Shown here: positions 22,101-34,100 of the stretch, in pieces
Numbering within the stretch: the stretch's first letter is position 1
Layout: each line of letters begins with the position of its first letter
Assembly: GCF_014356525.2 (NCBI RefSeq)
Contig: NC_052506.1
Coordinates: 22,210,707 to 22,274,706 of the forward strand
Length of the DNA stretch: 64,000 bases
Source: Nilaparvata lugens
Lineage: Eukaryota > Arthropoda > Insecta > Hemiptera > Delphacidae
Direction of reading: 5' to 3'
Position numbers and translations under genes: made by a program
The notes under the pieces: model-generated
Database searches by the model: none
What the model was told of the DNA's origin: nothing
What the model saw: the letters and a program-made list of their open reading frames with translations, nothing else

Positions 22101-25100
22101 GCTAAAGTCTTCCAATGAAGCCTACAGTTCTAATCTATAATTTCACTACTTTAAATTCTTTCACTACACATTTATTTAATATACTTTTTTCGCTTCACTA
22201 GCACTACACCAACTCGAAGGGAGGGCTTTGTTCTCTCCAACCTCCTTGTGAGTTCAGTGTTGTCTAGCAAATCATCAAGTTGCTAGTAATTTTGATGATT
22301 TTTATTTTAATTGAATATGTTGCTCTTATCCAGTCGTACTCAAATAATAATTATTTTGATTGCTTTCAATCGAACATTCTTGTTTGAATTTCAGAACTTC
22401 CAGAAAGGCAAAGTGAGTCTTTCGGAAATGCTATTCGGTTTGAATATGAAGGACACGGGCATCAAACGGTATCCTCTACGCAAACGGCAAAGAATCATCC
22501 AGTTTGCTGTTACAATTGTGTTCCGCCATTACGATAAACAGTAAGTACAGTAATATTGTTTATCTTCAAATTCAGGCATTTTTAAATAGCTTCACCAACT
22601 CTATTAGGTCATACTGTTTCTCCTTCAATAGTTTGGCGCAGCCAAATAGAACTTCCATAAGTGATTCCGATGTGAGTCAAATATGTAAGGGCGAGACCAT
22701 ATTAGGCGTTTTCAGACGAGTCGGCAGGGCAGGAAGCTCTCCGATTGGGTGATTGGGTTGTCGTTCAAGAATCAGCTGATAATCAGCCAATCGGAGAGCT
22801 TCCTGCTCTGCCGACTCGTCTGAAAACGCCTAATATGGTCTCACCCCTGATTGAACTCATCTATAGGTTGTCGTCTATAGCCAACCTGAATTTTGCAAAG
22901 TTTGTGAGTATTCAATGATTCCTTTTTGCACAATGATAGACTTTTTTTCTCTTTCAAGTTTTTGTACTGAATCTTGGTAATCACAATCTTTGATTTTACC
23001 AGCTAATTCGAGCTCCTCGATAAGTTCTGTTATTCGTTAAGCCAAAGTCAACATAGATCTAAATGAATTATGCATTTTTTAGTGTATTTATATCGAGAGT
23101 TATTCTAAAATGATGGACCAATTTTTAAAAACTCGTTTTTAATGACGTACTAATCCAAAATAAACAATCTTCATACCAATGGAAAGAGACTGACAGAACG
23201 ACCTGTCTAACCGGCTGGTTGCGCGTCTTTCGACTAGTCTGACAAGCCCCTAAAGTAATATTATTTTTACATAAACTTTGGAATTTTCTATTTTCATTGG
23301 GATGATTGTTCATTTCGGATAAGTACTTCATTAGATATGAATTTCCAAAAATGGGCCCATCATTCTGAATAAACCTGTATTTTTGTGGATCTGAATTCAA
23401 TTTTTTTTCTGAATATGAATTCTAATTGAAATCTTAGTTTATTTTGTCTGCCAAACATTCTTTCAATATGTGAATACTCTTATAAGAACAAATAATATTC
23501 TGTTTCTGCCCGACCGGGCTAAATTATTTCGGAAGCAATCCTTTACTCTCATAAACACTCCGTTCTCACATTTGCAGTCTCTCAGTGTAACACCCATAAG
23601 AATGTTAACATTGACTCTTCTTCGCAGATTCATTGACGGCCTCCACGACCGGCTGGCCCGCCTCTACCCACTGCATCAGAAGTCGGATCAAGGAGGCAGT
23701 GGCAGTGGCAACAGCAGCGACGACGACCCTAACCAAGATGGTAGTGACGGGGGAGGGGGCTCGCTGCACATCTACTATCCGGGCGAATTTGACTACGCTG
23801 AGTTGGCACCACTGAGTGGCATCTACGCTCTCCTCTTTGCCTACGTCTACTTCTTTCTTAGGAAGATCGAGCTTGTCAGATCCAAGGTCAGTCACTTATA
23901 TCTACAGGTTTTTCATATTATCAAGGATGATCATTAGTGGAAAAGTAGATTCATATGGTTTGTTTTTTTGTTGTAGGGGAATTCCCTCTCTCGGGAAGAT
24001 TCCACCTAGCCTCAACATACTATTTTTAGCCGTCAATTGGCATATGACTGTTTTGCTTAATTTTTTGAGTGAAATTTTGCATTAAATTTTCTCTCAATAA
24101 ACTCAGCATTATTTTATTAAAATTGATTAATCGAGAAGCAGCTGATTCAATTCAATTCAGGTATTAATCCATGATCGATCAGGGTTCAGGTGAGTTAATC
24201 AAATAATTTTTGTATTGAAGGCAAATTATACTGCACATGTTGAAAAAAATACTTTATGTAATTCGAATGCAGAGCTCTCTATTGCTTTCGTAAAAGTGGC
24301 GCTTTACGCTCCTAGTACATAAATATTCTGTATTCCTATAAAAGCAATTGTGTTGAATTTTCAGGTAGGCATTGCGTTGAGCGCAGTGATGACAGTGGTT
24401 TCATCTCTCCTTGTCACTCTGGGAATCTGCTTCTTCTTCGGCCTTGAACTGGCTGGATGTGGGCGCGGAACAGAGGTACCCTACTATTTTGTTCAAGAAT
24501 ATTTTGTACTATTTTCTTTGCTAAAGAAACATTTTCTTGCTGAGGTTTTGAGCATTTATAGTCGACTCATTATAAGTCTCAAGATTTTTCGTGTGGAAAG
24601 AGTAGGATGATGATGTTGATGGTGATGGTGAGAGATGAATATGGTAGGAGCACAATAAGGCCCCTGGCGGTCATTTCATAATCTACTACGCATGCGCAAA
24701 TCTGACATTCTTAGGGCCGTTTGCACAGTGAAAGCTCAAACTCATTTGAGAGTCAGCTGGTGGCTTGAACTCAAAATGAACCACATTATAACAAACACGA
24801 CTTGATACGGATATAATCCAGTTTAAATTGATTTTTGGTTTAAACTAGCACGGTGCAAACGGCACTAATTGCCGTTTGTAGTGCCAGTTTAAATGGATTC
24901 TCAGTTAAAACTATTTATTAAATCCATATTAAGTCTCGTTTGTTATAATATGGTTATTTTTGATACCAACTGTGGAACCGAATCAGTTAATTTTTAGTCA
25001 GCCAACTCATCATAATGACCATGTAATATCATGACATTTTTTTCGTGCTCAAGCAGTCCTTCCAACGGGAGTAGCAGATAATTCTGTTTACTTCAGATAA

Positions 25101-28100
25101 AATCTCTGAATAAAACAAGTTGAAACAAGGGTTTATAGATGACCAAATATCTGCGTTGCCAGATTGCGCAAAATTAGGATCTTCCAATCTAATGCAAGCC
25201 AAATTGTTATTTTTTTCAATATGAGATCCTAGTCGATGCTGGTTTCTCTCATCGAATTTCAGTCATATAATTGAGAATACTTGAGAATAAAGCAATTCTA
25301 CCTAATCTTGTAATGCAGATATGTTCATCTAGAACCAAAGTAGATTAGATAGATAGATAAATCATTTTATTGCTGTGAGTTCTGAGTTCTTCAGAAGCTA
25401 TACAATTGTCCAAATAACAATACAAATAATTTATAAAAACATAATGGTACAAGACTATTAGATAATCATTATCATTAAATTGTATCAACTTGTTTCATTC
25501 AGACTAGAAATTATTCACATTCTCATGCAGTTCATATAATGTGTTTTATTATGAGTACTCTATTGTCCGTAAATTCAAACGTTTGATTAATAACGTTATC
25601 GTTTTTACGTTTAATTTGCTAATTGGCTATCGTAGCATTAGTTTCGTTGGATGAAGTCTGCACTGGTACTGAAGACAAGTTATCGAGCCAACATTAATCT
25701 GTTTAATAAATTATCATACAAACAAACCATTACATTACAAAATCCAACTTAATCAAGGTTTATGTTCAATTTGCTAATTGACTCTCGCAGCATTAGTTTC
25801 GTTGGGTGGAATATGTACTGTTTTCTAGCCAACATTAATCTATTTAATAAAATGGATTAAATTTTGTTTAAAAAATTGTTAATTAGATTAGATTAAATTA
25901 AAATTTGTTTGTTCATACAAACAAACCATCAAATTACAAAATCCAACTTAATCAAGGTTAGTTTGATAGACTGTAACCGGCCGTTCATGTTTGGGAGTAT
26001 GAATTTGAAGAGTGAATGATGTTGCAGGGCATCCTACTGCAGATGTTCCCCTACCTGGTGGTGACAGTGGGCTTCGAGAACGTGATTGTGCTGACCAAGT
26101 CGGTGGTGACGACGGCGCCGCATCTCGACGTCAAGATCCGCATCGCGCAGGGCCTCAGCCGCGAGGGCTGGTCCATCACAAAGACGCTGCTCATCGAGGT
26201 CACCATTTTCACTGTCGGACTGCTCACGCTGGTCCCTGACATTCAGGTACTATAAGTTAGGTTAGGTCATCCAAGTTACCATCTTTCACTGTTGGACTGC
26301 ACTGCACTCGCTTGTGATAAGTTGTTGGTTGGCTCTGAGCACTTCTTCAGTCGAACGATGACTAGAACCATACAGAAAAGATAGCATAAGATATCTCATG
26401 ATATGGGTAATTTATGTTCCAAATTTCAAGTCAATTTTTCAAACTGAAGCCAATTACTGTCGACTACTGTCTATTATTACGATATTGGCCGGGTGAGAGT
26501 ATGAGAACGGCACAGTATGAGTGACTACCAGCATCACATAGTTTCACGAAAAAGGACTATGTGGACTATCGGCTTGAGTTGACAGTGAAATTTGGTACAT
26601 GAACCATTTGATACAATGATAGGATTAACTTCATGGTATCATCTTCTTATGCTACCTTTTCTCTATGCAAAATTCTTGATTTGTTGTCCGTTTGTGGGTT
26701 TGTTCAAGATTACTTTCCTCAATCAAATAGCTCAAATTAGTGACTGAATCAATATCATTGAATTTGAGTTTTAGAATGGTTCCAAGAATGTGTTGTCCAA
26801 ATCTTAAATTTGAGTCAACAATCATCTTGAAATAATTTTCAACATATCCTTTGAACAGATGAAGTTCTTGAAATTGACTCACAAGTCACAACTTTGAGGA
26901 TATAATAGGATAAAATTAAAAAAAAAAGAAATGACTCATCATCCAGCTGACTGCTGATGTTTTGGGAGTTATCACGGACTGTCTGTCCTTATGCGCCGGC
27001 ACGTGATTCCAGATGTCCGCCTTGATTCTGACTTATTTCAGACATTTAATATTCAAAGTAAATGACCAGCTCCATATTTTTTCGAAACTTTCTGTTTATA
27101 ACACTGTTTTACTAAATTTACTAAAGGAGCAACTAAAACCAGAAATGTTACACACAGGAACCGAGCATTAAAACCATGGATCACATCCGGTCTCATTAAA
27201 TCAATTAATGTTAGGGATAGAATGAAATCGCAAACTATAAAGGAGCCGTATAATATAACACTATAAAACAGATTCAGGGAATACAGAAACAGATTAAAAG
27301 AATTAATAAATATCACCAAAACAAACTATTATAGAAATAAACTAGATGAATACAAGAATGACAGTAAGAATTTGTGGAAAGTTATGAAAGAGACCAGAGG
27401 AAATTGTACTTAAAATACACACGAATTGTGAATCGGAGACGTGGGGAGAATGTGCTTGCCCGAAACTAAAACAGGAAAAAGTGGTCAAGTATTTGGGGAT
27501 TATGGTAGACTGTCATCTCAAGTGGGACATGCATATAGAATTCATTTGTAAAAGGCTAAAATTTATATCTTATATAATATATTTTACAAAATCCGTAAAT
27601 TATTAAATATACAGGAGTTAAAACTAATTTATCATGGATACGTTCAGTCAATTCTGCAATATGCGTTAGGAGTATGGGGGGGGAACTTATGATCACATAA
27701 TAAATAGGATTTTTGTCATTCAAAAAATGATAATAAAGACTATTCTGAATAGACCAAGAATTCATCCAAGTAGGGACACATTTGATGAATTCAAGGTAAT
27801 GACCATACGCCAACTATATATTAAAAAAATTCTCTACTACATAAGAAAAAATAAAGATAGATTTACAATAAGGAATAATCTAGCCACATATAATTTCAGG
27901 TTAAATTTTCATAATTTATTCAACATAAATCACACTAACCTAACAATATTACGTCGACAATTAAATTATTTAAGCACAAAATTAATTAATTTAATCCCAA
28001 ATGGTATGCAATTTTTAACTGAGGATAGACATGGGGCACAGATAAATAAATGGATAATTGAGACATTTTTCTTTACTCTCGATAATATTTTATAATATAC

Positions 28101-31100
28101 ATTTTTTTTATTTCAACCTTATTTTTTTGATTACTTACGTGATTCTAAAATTTTGCCATATTTATTTTTATTTATAATAATAAAATAATATTTGATATAA
28201 TAATATTGAACTGATGCTCACGCCCAGCGGACAGGATTTTCCTTGCTGGGTTGTTGCCTTAATGAATAGATTTTGATTTAAATATATTTAATTTATATTT
28301 TTGTTTTGATTGTAAGCTATGTTTTATTTTTATTTCTATGAATTTATTGAATAATTTATTGTAAATTGTATTGATGGCAAATAAAAAAGAATTGAAATTT
28401 ATTACTTGTATTGTTTGTTTTTGTTGCAGGAATTCTGTATATTCGCAATAGTGGGTTCGCTGGTTGACTTTTTCCTGCAGATCTTCCTTTACACAACGAT
28501 CCTGGGTTTGGACATCCGACAGCAGGCTGACTCGCCTGTCGAGCCCACCTCCTATTCCTCGTTGCAACTCAGGTATAAAATTCGATCATCAATGTAACAA
28601 AAAAGTGTTAATCTCAAGTATGAAAATCTATTATTAAATCATGGAAAGATTTTTTTTTATCTTTATATTTGATGAATATAATATTTGAGTTATACTTTAT
28701 CATCATTAAAAAAAATCAATTATTAATAATATATATCAGATATAAAGGATGGCTTTAATCACATCTATCTACTATAGAAGGCGGTGGAAAAGATATGTGG
28801 CAACTATGACTAACAATCATAGTTGACTATCATTAACAATCTTTTATCACACAAGTCTTAAGCTGCGTCCATACTTTGCCGAATGGGGTGGATCGACACG
28901 GTCGATCAACACTGTTGAACAAGTGTGGACATATCGCTCCGAACCGAATTCAACCCGAATCAAGTCGGTTCGGATCGAGGAAGCCGAATCGAAATCAGTA
29001 GTGTGGACGTGTTGAACGAGGTTGCGCAACATTTCACACTGTTCATTCAATATTTATTTTATTGAAAATTATTTTAAGTTCATATTATTATATTAATATA
29101 TCCATCATAATTATAATTATTTATGATTGATTGGAGTGACCACCAAACAATTTCGTTTATTGAAATGTATCGTGAACGTAGTTTCTTGTGGGACCCAACT
29201 GATTCACAATACAAAAATAGGAACAAAAGACATGATGGACTAACGGAAATTGCTGTTTATTTTGGCATTGAGAAATGCGATGTGGAGAAGATAAAAAATT
29301 TACAAATCATCAACATCATTATGCAATAAATCCTTCATAAATTCTTCAGTAATATACTTTTTTCTGCCTCGGACAAGGCTGGGCCTTACCCAAAACGTCA
29401 TTGGGCGGCGACGACGGCGATCATGCTGACTTCCTACAACTGCAATGATAATTGCAGCAGCCGCCACTGCAGCGTCTTCCGAGTCACTCATTTATTCATT
29501 AACTTTTTCACTTACACCGGCATGTGCCGCTCGACTAGTCCACATTTATGGACGTATGTGGACAAGTCAAATATCGAACGGTTCGATCGACACGTGTGGA
29601 TCAACTTTGTCGATCAGCATAGTCTGAACGCGGCTTAATAATTAACAATCCTTGTTTAGATTTCTTTCATTCACACCGGTAGAAATAGTCTACTTAATCA
29701 TCAATATCCTAAATACGAGGGTCATTTTTTTCCAACCTCCGATTCATATCATAAGACACAGACAACTTTCACGTAGCTGAACAGCTCATCATTCCCACCA
29801 AACGCTCTGCAATCGGTGCGGCTAGATTGTTGTCAGGTTATAGACCCACTAACATGGCCGCTCACTTTAGTCTGCCGCCAAGTGCTAATTACTTACTTAC
29901 TTACTTACTCCCAGGGCCATCTATATCGAAGTTGATATTTGGCCGCACCAACAAACTGTCTCCACGGAGTTCGCTCCTCAGCACCTCTTTCTGTCGCTCC
30001 AAGTGCTAATTACATAGAGTTATTAGTTTTTACAAGCTAAATGCAATAGTTCAGCATAAATCTAACGAAAATGTATTCAATTTACGTCAAAAACGTGGTG
30101 AGTGATGATTTTGTTCATGAATGGTGTTGGAAAATTAATGACATCTGCTGAAATGACCTTCAAAGTAGTTGTGATGTATGAAACTCGGACTCACAGTGCT
30201 GGTACAACCAAACGGCTTCTTCAGCAAATCAAATCGGATAGTTTCGATTACCCATCATATAAACGTGACTTGGCCTTATGGTCACTAGTAACTAACCTTT
30301 CACTCAAACTCAAGACATGACTTTGAAGGTAGAGCTTCTATACTAACGAGGAGCTCTAAAGCAACGTGACCCACTTAAACAGCACATTAAACAAACTCCA
30401 ACTCAAACTTACCCAAACTCATTTGGCGGCAAGATTTTATGAAGGGTTTGTTAGGCTCGTCCACTAGTATGAACAATACCTCAAACTTCACGGCAATTAT
30501 GTTGAAGAATAATAAGTGTTAGTAACTTTTGTTGAAAAAAATATTCTTTTATATACATTCGTCTTTTATTTATGACCAATCGAAGGTTGAAAAATTACCC
30601 TCATAGTTTATAAATAATGCGAATGTAAAGAGATTTATTGATATATTTTGCAGATACAACAGCACAAGCACGTCTCCGCTGAACGGACACACTGGCATGT
30701 CGCGCTCTCGTTCGCATCCGCGCCTCAACAGCCACAGCAGCACGGGTGCCTCGGGTGGCGTCGGAGGCGGGAGCGCCGGCGGTGGTGGCGACGCCGTGGG
30801 CGCCAAGATCCCCAAACGCCTCAAACTGGCCAACTTTTGGGCGCGCACCCGATTCGTGCAGCATGCATTCATGGTGTGCATGTGCATGTGGATTGGCGGC
30901 ATCCTCTACAACGCTGGTATGCTGCACACGTTCACTACGGGCGCCGAAGGCGGCGGAGGACAGGTGAGTCCTTTCCACATCATCAACATCTCAGTCGATC
31001 AAGAATCAGCCCGTGTAGGTAACGCCAGTACGTCAAGCTCCTGTTGCTTTCAGAAATTCCAGTGGATACTGTATCAGTTTTACTGATTCACTTCTAAATC

Positions 31101-34100
31101 TAGCTTATACTAAATAATTTTTTTCTGCTGAGATTGATGGCACTTGAGCTCTAGGCTCAGAGATGAATGGTCCTACAACTGTAGGACCCACTCAGGTGGG
31201 TTACGAACCACCGAGAAGAGATTTTGCAACTCCTGAATCATAGTCATTATGATTCAAGAAATTTCTGAATAATAGTCTCGTTCTTGATTTTCCGTTCACT
31301 GTTTTTAAACGTTTGTTTGCTATAGTAAGGTCCAGTGTTATAATGGCAGTATTTGATTAACATTGTTGTTGCTATCATTCGCCAAAGCCGATAGCGCTAT
31401 CCTTTTCTAGCTCCTCATCGTTGCTTGCCTGATCGTTCTTAACAATGTAGAAATATAATTAATCACCAAAATATTTTATCTCAATTATGAAAATTTATTA
31501 TTCAATCATTGACAAATATATTTTATTGACAAATAAAATTGATTTCAAGAATGAATAGTTATTATTACATCGGATATACCGGTATCAGCTATCCTCTATC
31601 GAAGGCAGTGACAAGGCAGAGAATCGGCAACGCTTGCCTTCCAACCGAATAGGGGGCCCTCCCCCGGAAAAAATGTAGCTTTAACTTCTCAAAACTTGTT
31701 TTTAGAGTGTTATAAGCTTTTATTTGTCTTCTTTTTCACATATATTCAATAAAAAATTGAAATTATTTACAGTAGGAGTAGCTAGTAGGTTTAAAAATAG
31801 CAACTTCATAAATAAAGAAAATTACGTTACTAATGTAAAAAACAAAGATAATTATAGGCCTATAATTGCAAGACGTTGTTGCAGAAGAACCCGTACTTGA
31901 GAAAAACTCAATATTGCTATATGTTGCTCTGCCTCTCCTTCTCAGAGCAGAGGTACAATGCACCGGTACAGCGTACCCTCACAAATTAAGCCCTGTTTTA
32001 TCTACTTCATCCGTTCAATCGTTAGTTTATCAACTTGTCATTTTATTGGCAGGATATTGGAAAACCGTTGGGTGTGACCCCAGCGACCAGGGACCCGCGA
32101 GTTTCCAGATTCAAGCCTACCATCCCCGAGGATCCCGAGCACCGAGCCACCATCTTGGAAATGGAGAAGAAATTTCTAGCCTCGCAGAAGCACTCTTACA
32201 AGCAGGTCAGTGTCAACTGTTCAACATTTCAGCTCAAGCGTCTTATCACATCATATATCTTATAACATTAGACCAAAGCTTTCTCAATGGCGCAGTTAGG
32301 AGCTAATAAGAGGGTTGCCTTTTATGTTGAAGATTTGGCAGCCCTGGTGTTTCAATCTGGCAACTGACAGCTGTATCATAAAGTTGGACTTGATTATTAT
32401 TCAACAAAAATCCAAATTATATTGAAAATTATAAAAATAATAGTTATTAATTCATTAGCATTTGAATAATTGCAATATCTCAGTAATTTCCATCTGTAAG
32501 TTAGACATTTTTTCAGTTTTAAGTGCATTCAGAACGTTGTGACATACCGTTATTTGTGTTGTTTACAGTAAGTTAAAGGATTGATCTCAGCCCAAAAAAT
32601 GGAATTAAATTGTGAAAACTTTATTATGTTTTACAATCTTCGACGTGCATTACTCAGCAAAAGTGTGTGTATGAACTTAATTCAACTTTTGGTGAATTCC
32701 ATCGTTGTCAGAGTTCACTCCAAGACGAATTTCATGAAATCAAATCGTATATTTTTTATTCCAAAAATCATATACAAATTTATAAAAATTATTTAACAGT
32801 GAATACTCTCCACAAAAACTTGAGTCTGTGATTGGAGAGTGAGTTCTTTCAGATAGGTGACATCATTGAGATTATTATTTTTTAAATAATCACGTACGGA
32901 TAAAGGTCGTCCGAAATAGTAGGCCTTGATTGAGTGTATTCATAAATTATTATCAAATCTGTTGTTGTTCCGAAAACCATTGTTGCTGTGCGCGAACTAA
33001 TTTTGCAAGATCGTCATCTGGCCTATCGTGAGATGAAGACAACCTTAGGCATTAGTGGGACCAGCAATATTTGACTGTAAAGCCCGGTCCAGACGCTCAA
33101 GTCTTTTGCTCAAGCAAAAGTCGGAGCATGTAAGGCCCGGTGCACACTTGCGTCATTTCTAGTCGCGTTTTTACGACCAGAGCGACAACAAGCTTACTGG
33201 CGTTGTTAAAGTTGTAAAAGTTGTTAGAAGTATATGGGTTCCGGACGGAGCAGTGCACATTACAGCGTCGCACGCCCGCTCACGCTTTGTCGACGCTCTG
33301 CTGACGCATGCCAGCCGCCACTTTCTTTACGTCACGGCGGGCAAGCCGCGTTTCATTCTCCACTTCTAAAACCTAAAACGCGTAAAAATGGTGATAGGGA
33401 AATTGTGATTTCAGATTCGGATTCAGCGCCTCCAAATTAGTCAAATGGCCTCGCGGCTATCGAGAATAATCAAAATTGAAGAAGTTTTGGTTGTATTGGA
33501 TATTAAGCCATTCTATATGTACAGTACTAAATATTTTTCAAATGTTTTTTCGAAGTTTCATTTAGAAACTGTTCTAGACTTTTTTACTATAAATATAATA
33601 TGATTGTTGGAAATCCATAATAAGAGCTATATTATTTTGGATATAATACAATAACGTACATTGTTATTGCATTGAGGTGAAAGTAATAATATTGTACTAT
33701 TATTACAGTACTTGATATATAACATCTTGCTCTGAATAAAAATCTAAGAACTATTACTGTATTGGCTTCAAATCATAGCTGAGTTCTGAGTAGTATCCCA
33801 TGATTTTCTTATGTTTTCATTGTTAGTTAACTCCATTCATACTTTGTGTTTCTGTTTCCTCTGATTATTATTATTATGAAATATAGGAGCTTCGATCAAA
33901 AGGCTAATTGGAACAATAGATCTTTTGAAATAATAGACTATATACGATAAATACCTAATGTCGGTAAATTTGATAAATACGAATGTCGGCTAGACTAGAT
34001 TGATCTTTGCGTTGAAATCCAACACTTCTTGGTATATGTTTCATTCTCCTTTCCCCATTACTATATATAAATATGTGTAGACACTGCACGCAAGAGTCAC

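Larger units (their letters stand above)
28857..29640. mobile_element. Deleted PIF/Harbinger-type transposon
   Basis: The ends AGCTGCGTCCA and (reverse complement) AGCCGCGTTCA are flanked by TTAA, compatible with the TWA target site of PIF/Harbinger elements. Further inverted similarity covers GGTCGATCAACA and the GTGTGGACAT-like blocks. Inside are two gene stubs: a MADF domain on plus and a transposase N-terminus on minus, the two proteins of this superfamily. Confidence 0.75.
28573..30653 (+). other. SCAP intron 9
   Basis: Non-coding for the host. It contains a Harbinger-type derivative (28857-29640), a TTAC run at about 29889-29909 and a decayed DDE transposase region (29718-30440). A short piece at 28745-28810 (CTATAGAAGGCGGTGG) belongs to the family of the element at 50499. 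Confidence 0.7.

Noticed and set aside
23125..23400. 91-codon minus-strand frame in SCAP intron 5
   Set aside because: No recognisable domain and no supporting context; possibly part of an old repeat.
30570..31086. Several overlapping open frames on both strands over SCAP exon 10
   Set aside because: They are GC-rich shadows of the real exon. Only the frame that joins exons 9 and 11 in phase matches SCAP.
32581..32796. 71-codon frame in SCAP intron 11
   Set aside because: AT-rich, no motif, no splice or start support; it looks like random open frame.
33234..33440. 68-codon open frame ending in DSDSAPPN
   Set aside because: It lies in the terminal region of nested transposons; the apparent protein is an accident of the conserved DNA motif found at three places.
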